Shown here piece after piece: positions 51,255-60,985 of a stretch of DNA of 64,000 bases; position 1 is the stretch's first letter; each line of letters begins with the position of its first letter. Under the pieces are notes generated by a model that ran no database searches, was not told the DNA's origin, and saw nothing but the letters and a program-made list of their open reading frames with translations. Position numbers and translations under genes: made by a program. The stretch lies in contig JAACJG010000001.1 in the NCBI GenBank assembly GCA_009917695.1, positions 207,219 to 271,218 on the forward strand, read 5' to 3'. The DNA comes from Candidatus Rifleibacterium amylolyticum (lineage in GTDB: Bacteria; Muiribacteriota; Ozemobacteria; Ozemobacterales; Ozemobacteraceae).

Positions 51255-52298
51255 TTACAGGTTGGTGTCGTAGACTTCGAGGGTGGCAGGATCGCCGAGA
51301 TTGCCGTAGGTGGTGATGACTACCGCAAGCGACTTGCCGTCGCGGCTGAAGGTGAGGTTGTGGGTGCGGGTGCGGCCTTCATGAGCGTACGCCTGAGTGC
51401 CGGCCTGGGTGTCCCAGACGCGAAAGCGACTCTTGCTGCCGAAACTGGTGGTCGCGAAATATCTGCCGCCGGGATGAAAGCTGGCGCCGGTTATGTGGTC
51501 GGTGTGCCCCTTCATCTGTTGCAGGAGCTTGCCGGTCTGAGCGTCCCATACACAGGCAATGCTGCCCATGCCGCCGCCGGCGATCTTTTTGCTATCAGGG
51601 CTGTAGTCGATGGCAATGACATCGTGCGTGTGTGGAATGGTTATAAGAAGCTTCTGCGTCGCCAGATCCCAGATCATAATGCTGTGCGATTTGTTTTGAA
51701 TGCCGGCTGCGAGATGTTTTCCGTCAGGACTGAAACGCAGCGACCCGGGGTAGAACTGCTCAACCGGTTTCCTGGCAAGAACTGCAATGCGCGTGCCTTT
51801 CGCGACATCCCACAGCTCAACGGTACAGTCTTTCGTTTGTCCTGAAGGAATACCGGAAGCGGCAAGAATCTGTCCGTCGTTGGAAAGTGCCAGCGAAGCA
51901 AGGTCGTCAAAATTGGCCATTTCGCCAACAAGCGCGCCAGTTGCCATATTCCAGATCTTGACTTTCTCGCCGGCAAAGGCGCCGGTTGCCAGAAGGCCAT
52001 CGTTTGCGCTGACAACCACGCGCATGAGTCTTCCCTTATGGCCGGCCAGCGATTTCAGGAGCTTACCTGTTTGCAGATCCCAGAGGCCTACCGACTGGTC
52101 GCCGTTCAGAGTGATAAGGGTTTTGCTGTCAGGAGAAATCGTGGCTTCAAGAACGAAGGCCTCGCTCATTCGCTTGCTGTATCTGAGACTGGTAAAAACT
52201 CCTTCTGTATAACCGGTCGATACAACTAACGATAACAGCAGAACCGATAACACCAGAAAAGTCCTGGTGCGGCAGACAAAGCGACTGTGAAAATTCAT
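51255..52298 (-). CDS. Exported WD40-repeat protein
   Basis: 347 residues. A signal peptide or anchor (TRTFLVLSVLLLSLVVSTGY) is followed by about seven WD40-like blades, for example TLITLNGDQSVGLWDLQTG, KVKIWNMATG, TVELWDVAKG, SIMIWDLATQ, IACVWDAQTG and RFRVWDTQAG. It is expected to form a beta-propeller outside the cytoplasm that binds protein partners; no catalytic residues are seen. The ATG at 52298 has GGAGGGG in front; an in-frame TTG at 52310 falls inside that site. Confidence 0.88.
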   Translation of the reverse strand: MNFHSRFVCRTRTFLVLSVLLLSLVVSTGYTEGVFTSLRYSKRMSEAFVLEATISPDSKTLITLNGDQSVGLWDLQTGKLLKSLAGHKGRLMRVVVSANDGLLATGAFAGEKVKIWNMATGALVGEMANFDDLASLALSNDGQILAASGIPSGQTKDCTVELWDVAKGTRIAVLARKPVEQFYPGSLRFSPDGKHLAAGIQNKSHSIMIWDLATQKLLITIPHTHDVIAIDYSPDSKKIAGGGMGSIACVWDAQTGKLLQQMKGHTDHITGASFHPGGRYFATTSFGSKSRFRVWDTQAGTQAYAHEGRTRTHNLTFSRDGKSLAVVITTYGNLGDPATLEVYDTNL

Positions 52299-52417
52299 GT
52301 TCCCCTCCAATAATCTGTTTTATCTCGATTCTAACTTGCATCTGTGCACGTTGCAATTGAATAGTAATATTCCTGGAAATACACGCGCAGAATCCAGATT
52401 GTTAGCGCTGTTCTGGA

Positions 52418-52452
52418 TCCTGCGACTGCGCTTCGCTCCGTGTAGGATGACG
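52418..52452. repeat. Dispersed palindromic repeat (GGATCCTGCG type)
   Basis: GGATCCTGCGACTGCGCTTC, followed by a GTAGGATGACG edge, resembles the elements at 41,969-42,113. It sits between the WD40 gene and sbcC. Confidence 0.5.
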
Positions 52453-52475
52453 AAAAAATGGATAGCTTTCTTCTG

Positions 52476-55400
52476 TCAGGCGGCTGTGATGCCGGGGCCT
52501 TCGATGCGGCTGCGGCCGGCGGCGACGGGTATTACGTTGATCTGGGTGGCGATGCGCTCTTTCAATGAGGGAACGTGTGAGATGATGCCGATCAGCTTGC
52601 CGGTCTGCTGCAGGCCGGCCAGGGTTTCGAGGGCGGTTTCGAGAGCGTTTTCGTCGAGGGTGCCGAAGCCTTCGTCGAGAAAGAGTGAGTCGATGCGCAC
52701 CTTTTTGCTGGCCATTTTAGAGAGACCGAGGGCGAGTGCCAGGCTGACGATGAAGCTTTCGCCGCCTGAGAGATTCTGGGTCGAGCGGATTTTGCCGGCC
52801 TGCCAGGTGTCGATGACCTGTAACTCAAGCGGGTTATCACGGTCGTGCAGCAGAATGTAGCGGTCGGTCATTTCGTGCAGCTGCTCGTTGGCGAGCGCAA
52901 CCAGCATCTCAAAAGTTATGCCCTGTGCGAATTTGCGGTATTTGTTGCCATCCTTCGAGCCGATCAGGTCGTTGAGAAGCTTCCATTTCTGGCATTCTCT
53001 GCGCTGCGCATCGATGGCAGCTTTCTTGCTCTTGATCAGCTCTTTCGCCTTGCTGTTGTCAAGCAGCTTCTGGCGCAGGGCGCCGATTTCCTGGGCAAGA
53101 GCGTTAAGTGCAGCTTCAAGCTCGGCCTGAGTCTGTTTGAGCGAGTCGAGACCGGCTTCGGTTACTCTTTTCGCGAGTTCGTCAGCCAGTGCCCTTTCGC
53201 GGTCATTTTTGCGCGCGGCGATTTCGGTCTTTCTGCGTTCGAGTTCATCAGCCTGATCCTTGAGCTTCTGGCGCTGTTCTGCCGGGATGCGACATGCGAT
53301 GAAATCATTTTCGTCAACGAAGTTTTTGCGGGAAAGGTTGAGCAGGAAACCCTTTTCGAGTCTGTCCAGCTCTATTGCCCTTCGTGTTACACTTTCTGTA
53401 AGAGTCTTTATTTGTGATTTCAGATCGTTGAGCCTGCTGCCGGCCTGTTCGTGCTGTTCTCGCGCCTGTTTCTCGTTGGTTTCGGCGATAGACAGCTGGT
53501 TCTCGAGCCGTGCCTCTTCGGCTTCGGGGCTTTTGTCGCCGTAGAGTTGCCTGCGCTCCTGTAGCAGCTGCTGATGGCTTTTTTGCCTTTCTGTCAGCTC
53601 GATTTTTTTGCTGGCAAGAGATTCTTCGAGGGGTTTGCTGATGCCGGCGAGGTTCTGCAGCTCGGCACTCTGTTTGTGCAGACGGGTTTCAATTTCGCTG
53701 CGGTTGTTCTTCTGCTGCTGCCATCTGGTGAGACGTCCGCGAAGAGCGCTCAGAACCTCTTCGGTGCTGCCCTCTGGAAGCTCAGTAATTCCAAATGCGC
53801 AAAGATTCTTGAGAATGCCGGCTTTAGCCTCTTCTGCCTTATTTGCCGTCTTTTCGAGTTCTTTTTTTAGTTTTGCAACTGCTTTTTCGTGCGCGGCTTT
53901 TTCGTGAACGGCAAGAATAAGCCTGCCTTCAGCTTCGCTGCGCTTCTGCATCAGTGCAACTTCGTTTTCACGCAGTTGCTTGAGCTGCGCTTCGAGTGCT
54001 TCGGCGCTTTTTATAAGTTTGGCAAGCCGCTTGATCTCCTTGTCAGATTCTTTGATGGCAGGAACATTGCCAGCAGCGTAAGGGTGCTCGGTCGCGCCGC
54101 AGAGCGGGCAGGGGTGACCGTCCTGCAGCAGTTGCCGTTCTTCTTCGAGGCTGGCGATTTTTTCGAGCAGGAACTTTTTTTCGAGCAGAGCTTCGCGTCT
54201 GGCCTGATACTCGCTGAGCGGAAGTCCTTCTAGAAGTTTCTGCAGCTTTTCTGCGATTTTTGCGGTCTCTATCTTTGCGTCTTCGTATTGCTTATTTGCT
54301 GCCTGCAGCTCTTTTTCGTGCGTCTGGCAGTTTCTGGTCAGCTTTTTAGTCAGCTTTTCAGCTTCTTTAACAGCACTTTCAGCTGCTGCCAGATCGGTTA
54401 AAAAGGCGTCGAGACTGGTTACCTGCGCAGAAATCGCCGAAAATTCGCTGATCAGCTTTTCGTCGCCGGCATTGGCTGAAAGCCAGTCGTTTATGGCAGT
54501 CAGTTCAGCCTGGGCGGCGCTGCTGATTTTTTCGGCAGCGGCAAGGTTCTCGCGATTCGCAGTAAGATGTTTTTCGATCTTTTTGATTTCGCCTTCAGAT
54601 TCTTTGACCGATTTCTGAAGTTGATCGGCCCTGAGATCGAGGGCACGCGTCTGCAACAGCAGAGGCGCCTCTGCCTGCCTGGCAGCTTTGCTGCTGGCTG
54701 TAGCCTGTTCGCAGTTTTTCAGCTGAGTAGCGGATTCTCTCAGGGCTTTTTCGAGTTCAGGTAGATCTTTTTCGCAAGTTTTCAGCTGGTCTTGCTCAGA
54801 TTTCTGCTGCTGCCGGGTGATGGTCAGCGCAGCATAGTCACCGTCTAGTTCTGCCGCCTGCTCGGCCCGTTTGAGTCTGCCGCTGGTTTCCTGGAATGCT
54901 TCTATCTGTTGATCGGCAGCAGTTGCCTCGCCGGTAAGTCTGTCTATTTCCTGACGCAGCGAGTCGATGGTGGTCAGCCAATGTATCGCTTTGCTGTTCT
55001 CACTGTTGGCGGCAGCGGTCTGGCTGCTGCTGGCCTGGTTCTTTGCGAGAAGTTCGCTGGTCTGGTTTTCCTCTTCTTCGCTCATGAAAGTAATGCCGGA
55101 AACCGCTGCGTTGAGCTGTTCGAGTTTGTTGTTCTCTTCGCTGTGGCGTTCGAAAACCTTTGCCGAGATCTTGCTGTAAATGTCGGTGCCGGTGATCTGC
55201 TCGAGAATCGGTGCGCGTTCGCTTGCGTTCGACTGCAGGAACACGGCAAAGTCACCCTGTGCCAGCAAAACCGAACGGGTGAAACGTTCGAAATTCATGC
55301 CGGTTTTGTCTTCGACCAGTGTGAGAACCCGTTTCTTTTGCGATTCTAGCACCTTGCCGCTTCTGGCGTCGGAAATCTCGTGCGAAGAGTCGGCAAGATT

Positions 55401-55721
55401 GCCTTCAGGGTTGCGGCGGGCACGATGCTGGCTCCAGTGGCAGCGGTAACGGCCACTCTGGCATTCGAAGAGAACTTCGGCGAAGCATTCACCGGTCTGA
55501 CGCGACATGATTTCGTTTGTACTCTGGCTGATGGTTTTGAGGCGCGGAGTTCGGCCGTAGAGAGCAAGACATATCGCATCGAGAATTGTTGATTTGCCGG
55601 CGCCGGTCGGCCCGGTCATCGCAAAAATACCGTCAGCAAGGTATTCGGGTGCCATGAAATTGATTTTCCATTCGCCCTGCAAGGAATTGAGGTTTTTGAA
55701 GCGAAGTTCAAGTATCTTCAT
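52476..55721 (-). CDS. sbcC: Nuclease SbcCD subunit C (Rad50-like ATPase)
   Basis: 1081 residues. ABC-type ATPase with long coiled-coil arms that works with SbcD to process DNA ends, hairpins and palindromes. Walker A is GPTGAGKST at 37-45, with the Q-loop LLAQGDFAVFL near 155. The arms meet at a zinc hook HPCPLCGA at about residue 537. The ABC signature NLSGGESFIVSLALALG and the Walker B run IDSLFLDEGFGTLDENALE lie near the C-terminus. It starts 9 bp after sbcD with AGGAGG in front, an sbcDC operon. The palindromic repeats around it are the kind of DNA structure this enzyme attacks. Confidence 0.95.
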   Translation of the reverse strand: MKILELRFKNLNSLQGEWKINFMAPEYLADGIFAMTGPTGAGKSTILDAICLALYGRTPRLKTISQSTNEIMSRQTGECFAEVLFECQSGRYRCHWSQHRARRNPEGNLADSSHEISDARSGKVLESQKKRVLTLVEDKTGMNFERFTRSVLLAQGDFAVFLQSNASERAPILEQITGTDIYSKISAKVFERHSEENNKLEQLNAAVSGITFMSEEEENQTSELLAKNQASSSQTAAANSENSKAIHWLTTIDSLRQEIDRLTGEATAADQQIEAFQETSGRLKRAEQAAELDGDYAALTITRQQQKSEQDQLKTCEKDLPELEKALRESATQLKNCEQATASSKAARQAEAPLLLQTRALDLRADQLQKSVKESEGEIKKIEKHLTANRENLAAAEKISSAAQAELTAINDWLSANAGDEKLISEFSAISAQVTSLDAFLTDLAAAESAVKEAEKLTKKLTRNCQTHEKELQAANKQYEDAKIETAKIAEKLQKLLEGLPLSEYQARREALLEKKFLLEKIASLEEERQLLQDGHPCPLCGATEHPYAAGNVPAIKESDKEIKRLAKLIKSAEALEAQLKQLRENEVALMQKRSEAEGRLILAVHEKAAHEKAVAKLKKELEKTANKAEEAKAGILKNLCAFGITELPEGSTEEVLSALRGRLTRWQQQKNNRSEIETRLHKQSAELQNLAGISKPLEESLASKKIELTERQKSHQQLLQERRQLYGDKSPEAEEARLENQLSIAETNEKQAREQHEQAGSRLNDLKSQIKTLTESVTRRAIELDRLEKGFLLNLSRKNFVDENDFIACRIPAEQRQKLKDQADELERRKTEIAARKNDRERALADELAKRVTEAGLDSLKQTQAELEAALNALAQEIGALRQKLLDNSKAKELIKSKKAAIDAQRRECQKWKLLNDLIGSKDGNKYRKFAQGITFEMLVALANEQLHEMTDRYILLHDRDNPLELQVIDTWQAGKIRSTQNLSGGESFIVSLALALGLSKMASKKVRIDSLFLDEGFGTLDENALETALETLAGLQQTGKLIGIISHVPSLKERIATQINVIPVAAGRSRIEGPGITAA

Positions 55722-55730
55722 GGCGTCCTC

Positions 55731-56957
55731 CTATTCTTTGTTGGCATCGCTTTCGACGATGGCATTGACGATTTCGCGATAAGCCTGCTTCAGCTCAGAG
55801 TGCTGTTCTTCAGGAACATCGCGGGCTTTGAGGCAATAATCGAAAACATCTTCTTCGCTCATTCCCTCAAGCGATTGCGGCGTGTCATCGCCGGTCAGGC
55901 GCAACGGCGAGCTGTTGCGGTTGATGATGCGGGTCACTTTGAGTTCAGAATCGGCAATAGCTGCGTTGATCTGTTCGTCAAGATTCGGAACGATCATTTC
56001 GCCGGTATATTCGATTTCCAGCCAGGCATTGCTGTTTTCTTCGACAAGCTGGCCGATGCGGTCGGTCAGTTTGGCGAGATCGCCGCAGATTTTTTCGAGT
56101 GGCTGAAAACAGGGCACGGCGATTTCCTCTATCTGAGGTTTGCGGCCGGTGAATTCGATCAGAATAACCTTTTTCTGCTGTTTCGCTTCGCAGAAATTCA
56201 TGGCGATTGGCGAGCCAGAGTAGCGGATATGCTCATGTCCGCCGACCTTCTGCGGGGCGTGCAGGTGCCCGAGCGCCACGTAATCGATGTTGTTCGGGAA
56301 GATTTCGCTGCCGACATGTGCGATGGTGCCGACGTAGAGTTCTCTGACCCCATCGCCTTCAACTGTCTGCCCGCCGGCGGTGAATAGGTGCCCGGTTGCG
56401 AGCAGCGGCAGGTCGCCGAGCTGCTGGCGCAAATTTTCAGCAGATTCGCAGATATTGGCGTAATGTTGCTTTATCCCTGCGATAAGTGCGGCAGCTTTGT
56501 CCTCGACGGTTTCGCCGGGTACCACTCTGCGGATGTCACGGTCGCGCAGGTAGGGCACGGCGCACACCAGGCCTTTGGCTTCGCCGGCGCGGTTTTGCAA
56601 AATTATAACTTCATTTTCAGGTGACTTGCCCGGGGTGCCGACTACATGCACGTTGATGGCTTTGAGAATCTTTGCCGGCGCGTCAAGCAGGCTGGGGGAA
56701 TCATGGTTGCCGGCGACAATTACTATATTGTTGCAGCAGGTTCTGGCGGCGCGGCCGAGAAAGTTGTAATAGAGCTCCTGGGCCGCAGTTGGCGGGGTGG
56801 TGTTGTCAAAAATGTCGCCAGCTACGATCAGCCCATCGACATTGCGCTCTTCGATCGTCTTTAGCAGCCAGTCGAAAAACGCCGCCAGCTCATCCTGTCT
56901 CTTGAGAAGCATGAGCGAACGCCCGAGATGCCAGTCTGATGTGTGTAGAATGCGCAT
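55731..56957 (-). CDS. sbcD: Nuclease SbcCD subunit D (Mre11-like)
   Basis: 408 residues. Mn2+-dependent phosphoesterase subunit with all five metal motifs: TSDWHLGR, AGDIFDN, AGNHDS, GHLFTAG and ALGHLHAPQ. A capping domain and a C-terminal SbcC-binding part follow. The ATG at 56957 has AGGGG upstream; the open frame runs 59 codons further but that stretch has no match and covers the leader. First gene of the sbcDC operon. Confidence 0.94.
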   Translation of the reverse strand: MRILHTSDWHLGRSLMLLKRQDELAAFFDWLLKTIEERNVDGLIVAGDIFDNTTPPTAAQELYYNFLGRAARTCCNNIVIVAGNHDSPSLLDAPAKILKAINVHVVGTPGKSPENEVIILQNRAGEAKGLVCAVPYLRDRDIRRVVPGETVEDKAAALIAGIKQHYANICESAENLRQQLGDLPLLATGHLFTAGGQTVEGDGVRELYVGTIAHVGSEIFPNNIDYVALGHLHAPQKVGGHEHIRYSGSPIAMNFCEAKQQKKVILIEFTGRKPQIEEIAVPCFQPLEKICGDLAKLTDRIGQLVEENSNAWLEIEYTGEMIVPNLDEQINAAIADSELKVTRIINRNSSPLRLTGDDTPQSLEGMSEEDVFDYCLKARDVPEEQHSELKQAYREIVNAIVESDANKE

Positions 56958-57482
56958 TGTCGAGGCCCCTTTCCTGATACGCGATCCTCTGAATCTGTAT
57001 AAGTATAAGTTCACTATCACATTCCCGTTCAAAAAAACAAGCAGGCTTTGTTGAAATGATTTTCGCACAAAGGCGCAGAGACGCAAAGAATTAGAAAAAG
57101 AAGAAAGAAGAGAAGAGCATCCGCAGTCGCCCACAGGATGTGGGTGATACTTGGGCGCATCAGGATGGAAGCGCCCGGGTGATTTCGCAGATGACGCCGA
57201 TTATGCGAATGAAGGTTTAGAGAACAGGGCAGGCAGCAAAGAGAAAGAAGCTCACGCAGAGGCGTGGAGACGCGGGAGAAGGCAGGAGAAGTCAGCAGAA
57301 TGAGAGCGAAGCATTAGTAGATTGCGCAGATGGCATAAGTAAGTGCAAAAAGCATAAAAACTTGTGAATAATCTGTGACAATCCTTTAATCTGCGGATAA
57401 AACTTCAAAAGAGCCTGTCAGATTGTAAGATGGCTGACTTTGAGTTATGCTTCGTACAGATTTTACAGCGAAGAGGAATATT
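56958..57482. repeat. Intergenic region with short degenerate repeats
   Basis: 525 bp between the divergent sbcD and the gene at 57,483. It contains purine-rich phrases of a common dispersed type: CACAAAGGCGCAGAGACGCAA (57,066; quoted in part) and TCACGCAGAGGCGTGGAGACG (57,252; in part), and GATTTCGCAGATGACGCCG (57,181), echoed at 57,316 and 59,272. No gene, terminator or tRNA was seen. Confidence 0.4.
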
Positions 57483-59258
57483 ATGAGTATGAGATCGAGG
57501 ACCTGGCTTCTGGTGCTGATTTTGGCTTGCGCTTGTAGTGTTTCGGCCGGTGAGCTGGCGGAAAAAGCGGCGAAGTTCGACCGCCTGGTCGCGGCTGAGC
57601 ACATGCCGCGAGGCCTGGTAGTCAACCTGCAGCCGATCGGCGCCGGCGAGCAGCTGCGTTATCGTTCGGCCGGTGATTCTACGATCTGGACTGGAGCTTA
57701 CATTGTTTCGCAGGTGTTTCGCTATCGAGTAACCCGCGACGAGGAGGCTCTCGACAATATCGAAAAATGTCTGCGCGCATTCGTGCAGTTGCATGACATG
57801 GCCGGGCGGCAGGGCTTTATCGGGCGGGCTTTCGGTACACGCGAAGAACTTGGTGACGGGCGCGACGTCGTGCCGGGTGTCGGCAGTTACAGCCATCTCT
57901 GCTTCAAGGCTGATACTTCGCGCGACCAGTATACCGGGATTTTTATGGGCTGTGGCCTGGCCTGGGACTATATTCGCGATGTGAAACTGCGCAGCGAAGT
58001 CAGCGAGATGATCGCTACTGCCGCACACAATCTGATGAACAACAATCTGGCTCTCAAAGTTAAGATCAACGGTCTGGAGCCATCGACCTTCAATCTCAAC
58101 CCTGAATATGCCTATCAGGATCGCATCAACCCCGAGGAATGGGCAAAGGTCGATGACTTTCCGGCCAATGTTTTTGCGCAGGCGTTGCCTTATTCTGAGC
58201 GTCTGGCGCGAACGGTTGCACGCTTTCGCCCACCGGCCGTGCGCGGTGGAGAGGCTTTGCGAGCTCTGCTGATGTTGCAGACAGCCTGTAATATCAGCGG
58301 TGATGAGCAGCTGAAAAGTTTTTTTGAGGGCGAGTTGCTCGCCCGTCGCGAGTTGCATATAGTTGCTTCGGAAACGGCAAAGTTACTCGAAGACGTATTC
58401 ATGGGCCGCAATCTGGTGGTGGTCGAAAATCGTTTGAACGGAATTTTCGTGGCGGTTGGCCGGGTTTTTGTGCAGATTATGGCAATGCGCGCCGGTGTGC
58501 CAGAGTCGCTCGCGCTCTGGCTCGAACCGCTGACAGATGTTGCGGTCGTCGGCAAAGCCCGCCAGTTCACAGCCAACCTCATGACAATGCTGGCATTTCT
58601 GCGCGAACCCGGCAGTTTTAAAGTGTTTGCTGCTGTTGCCGCAAAACTTGAGGGGCATGCCGCAACTCTGCGTATGTTTAAAGCCGAAAAGGCGGCAAAG
58701 AGGCTTGAAGACCGAGCAAAGCGTCTGCGCAGCTACGCGACTTCAAATCTCGATGAATTCTCAGATACCATGCGTTCTTATGTTGGCTGCAATCTTGGTT
58801 TTTTCGCGTTGCTCGGCATACTCGAGCAGACGGCTGACAATCGTGTCCGTCAGGCCGCACTGGCAATACTGCCGCGCGCGCTCGAACCGATCGCCGATGA
58901 GGGCAACAGCATGTACAGCCTGATCGAAGCTGCGCATACCGGGCGAAAATATGACGACCCGCTGGTAGTCCAAGCCCGCCGCACCCTGCAACTTTACCCG
59001 GAAGATCAGACCAATAGGCGCTTCGATCATAGCGGCAGCATGCGCCATTCATTGTGGCCAGACCGTTTTGGTCGTTATGGGCGGCAGAGTGTCGAGCTGA
59101 TTCCGATCGATCAGCGCGCCCCGCACATTTTCATCTGGCAGGAACCACCGCGCTCGATGGTCACAGGCGCTGACGATCAGACCCGCATCGCACCAGTCGG
59201 CTATCTGCTCGCCTACTGGTATGGCCGCTTCCACAATCTGATAAATGAAGCAGACTGA
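57483..59258 (+). CDS. Exported alpha-helical protein of unknown function
   Basis: 591 residues. A signal peptide (RSRTWLLVLILACACSVSAG) is followed by a largely helical protein. The N-terminal half has features of an alpha/alpha-barrel, such as TIWTGAYIVSQVFRYRVTRD and YTGIFMGCGLAWDYIRD, reminiscent of carbohydrate-active helical-toroid enzymes. No catalytic residues could be assigned. The ATG at 57483 follows GAGGA by 5 nt. It is single and convergent to nothing nearby. The C-terminal part has a Trp/Tyr-rich end (FIWQEPPRSMV, GYLLAYWYGRFHNL). Confidence 0.75.
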   Translation: MSMRSRTWLLVLILACACSVSAGELAEKAAKFDRLVAAEHMPRGLVVNLQPIGAGEQLRYRSAGDSTIWTGAYIVSQVFRYRVTRDEEALDNIEKCLRAFVQLHDMAGRQGFIGRAFGTREELGDGRDVVPGVGSYSHLCFKADTSRDQYTGIFMGCGLAWDYIRDVKLRSEVSEMIATAAHNLMNNNLALKVKINGLEPSTFNLNPEYAYQDRINPEEWAKVDDFPANVFAQALPYSERLARTVARFRPPAVRGGEALRALLMLQTACNISGDEQLKSFFEGELLARRELHIVASETAKLLEDVFMGRNLVVVENRLNGIFVAVGRVFVQIMAMRAGVPESLALWLEPLTDVAVVGKARQFTANLMTMLAFLREPGSFKVFAAVAAKLEGHAATLRMFKAEKAAKRLEDRAKRLRSYATSNLDEFSDTMRSYVGCNLGFFALLGILEQTADNRVRQAALAILPRALEPIADEGNSMYSLIEAAHTGRKYDDPLVVQARRTLQLYPEDQTNRRFDHSGSMRHSLWPDRFGRYGRQSVELIPIDQRAPHIFIWQEPPRSMVTGADDQTRIAPVGYLLAYWYGRFHNLINEAD

Positions 59259-59326
59259 GAAAGAAAGACTATCCGCTGATGACGCAGATTAAAGAATAGT
59301 AGAAGGATCGAGGATTGTTCGAATTA

Positions 59327-59359
59327 GTCATTGCGAGGAGCATAGCGCGAAGCAATCTT
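59327..59359. repeat. Partial copy of the GTCATTGCGAG palindromic repeat
   Basis: GTCATTGCGAGGAGCATAGC followed by GCGAAGCAATCTT, one arm of the element complete at 60,792-60,902. It lies just after the gene at 57,483. Confidence 0.6.
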
Positions 59360-59535
59360 ACTGTCAGAAGGATTAGCTCAGAACTGGCTTTTTGGTCATG
59401 TAATGCCTTTGTCAACCGCTTCAGAGCGCCGTCTTTCGCAATGATAGTTGGTAGGCGTGAATCTCTGATCGATGGAAGGCGAGTTGGCAATAGCTGTTTT
59501 TGCGGGTTGTTTTTTCTGACGATAGAGGGTGATGA

Positions 59536-59709
59536 TGCGAAGATAGACCAGTTGTTTGCAAAGATTCGCAAAGACAGGGTTCTGACTGGAAGGTTGTATC
59601 GATTGGCCGTCTTCAGCTTAAGGGCAAGGAAAAGGCCATTGAGGTTTACTGCCCTGAGCACGAGCTGATCGACGATTTCGCTGAAGCTCTGCATTCGCAG
59701 ATCAGCTGA
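59536..59709 (+). pseudogene. C-terminal remnant of a class III adenylate/guanylate cyclase
   Basis: An open frame without start codon reads, among others, SDWKVVSIGRLQLKGKEKAI and EVYCPEHELIDDFAEALHSQ. The RLQLKGKEKAIEVY block is the conserved end of class III nucleotidyl cyclase catalytic domains. Upstream in this frame is a stop at 59,533 and no further cyclase sequence was recognised. It is a stranded gene end, next to a partial palindromic repeat. Confidence 0.6.
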
Positions 59710-59720
59710 GAACAGCCATA

Positions 59721-59753
59721 AACAAAAACCCGGCAATCCGTGAGACTGCCGGG
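59721..59753 (-). terminator. Terminator of the Asn/Gly/His-rich protein gene
   Basis: On the minus strand CCCGGCA and TGCCGGG (59753-59747 with 59735-59729) form a stem followed by TTTTTGTTT, 45 bp after the stop at 59,798. Confidence 0.75.
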
Positions 59754-59797
59754 ATTTGTGGCTGTTTGTCAGCCAGAGGGGAGGAGGGAGGTTTACA

Positions 59798-60514
59798 TTA
59801 TCTTCTGAATATATTGTCTGCTATGCGATTGTAGAGATTTTCGGCTCTCTGAATCTTTCTGTAGGCAGCGCGAACATCGTTTTCTGAGAACATGGCGAAC
59901 TTGGCGTTCTCGACGATGCGGGCAACGTTGCGGATCTCGTCGCGATATCTGGGGCCAACATAATACACCATGTTATTGAGTTCACGACTCAGCATGCCAA
60001 TGGCGCGGCCCATTCTCATTCTGTCTTCCTTGCTCATGAAAATCGGGAAGTATGAATTTTCGACGGTTCTGAAGGCGCGGGATACTGCGCGATGAGCCTG
60101 CGGCAGCTCAGGAATCATTACCGGAGGATGGCCATGACCGGGGTGACCGTGACCAGGATTGTAGCCGCCGTGATTGTTGTTGCCGGGGTTATAGCCACCG
60201 TTGTAGCCATTGTTGTTGCCATGGTTGTTGTTTCCGGGATTATAGCCAGGATGGCCATGGTTATTGTTGCCGTTATTGTAGCCGCTGTTGTTACCATGAT
60301 TGTTGCTGTTGCCGTTATTGTAGCCACTGTTATTGCCGTGGTTAGGGGTGCCGTGACCGGGCATGCTGTGAATTCCACCATTATTGCTGCCTGGATGGGT
60401 TACCGGGCCGTTGTATGAAGGCTTGTTGGGTTTCTGATTGGGTTTATACTGAGCCATAGCCGATACTGGAACGAAAACGACAGTTGCCAGAAGGACTGCG
60501 AAAAGCTTTCTCAT
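59798..60514 (-). CDS. Exported Asn/Gly/His-rich repeat protein
   Basis: 238 residues. A clear signal peptide (MRKLFAVLLATVVFVPVSAM, then AQ) is followed by about 100 residues of NNHGNN, YNNGN, YNPGNN and GHPGHGHP repeats, then a conserved-looking helical domain of about 100 residues (AHRAVSRAFRTVENSYFPIF and NRIADNIFRR). The His-rich repeats could bind metal or form a flexible spacer. AGGAG precedes the ATG and a terminator follows, so it is monocistronic. Family not recognised. Confidence 0.78.
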   Translation of the reverse strand: MRKLFAVLLATVVFVPVSAMAQYKPNQKPNKPSYNGPVTHPGSNNGGIHSMPGHGTPNHGNNSGYNNGNSNNHGNNSGYNNGNNNHGHPGYNPGNNNHGNNNGYNGGYNPGNNNHGGYNPGHGHPGHGHPPVMIPELPQAHRAVSRAFRTVENSYFPIFMSKEDRMRMGRAIGMLSRELNNMVYYVGPRYRDEIRNVARIVENAKFAMFSENDVRAAYRKIQRAENLYNRIADNIFRR

Positions 60515-60791
60515 GGTTAATCTCCTGAAACTTATTTAAAACTTATTTTTATCTTGTTCAAACACCGGGATTAGTTCATGCATAAATGATGCCAACTTTT
60601 TAAGGTAGCATGAAATGCTTTTGCAGTGAGGTTTTAACGGCCGAACTGGCTCTTTGGAAACAAACTTCTGCTGAAAAATCTACAAACTCTAATAAAATTC
60701 TGGCAAATTCACATCAATTTTTGTGTAAACTTTGTAACGTAATCTCAGTATAGAGTGATCAGTATTCGGACAAGATTGAGCGTGTGGTACA

Positions 60792-60902
60792 CGTCATTGC
60801 GAGGAGGGCGCCAGTCAGACGAAGCGTATGCCGAAGGCATAAGCCCAGCTCTGAGGCTAATCTCATGGACAAAGAGATTGCTTCGCTTCGCTCGCAATGA
60901 CG
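60792..60902. repeat. Complete 111-bp palindromic repeat element
   Basis: CGTCATTGCGAG at 60792-60803 and CTCGCAATGACG at 60891-60902 are perfect 12-bp inverted ends. Inside are GAAGCG and CGCTTCG stretches. It has no coding capacity. A partial copy lies at 59,327. Such GTCATTGCGAG elements occur dispersed in many bacterial genomes and resemble non-autonomous miniature elements. The rest of 60,515-60,985 holds no gene. Confidence 0.75.
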
Positions 60903-60985
60903 ACAAAACACACATTCAAATGTGACAGAGGACTAGACCCGACAGCAAATAGTGCTTGAGATTTTGAAGCGGAAGTGCAAAGATA

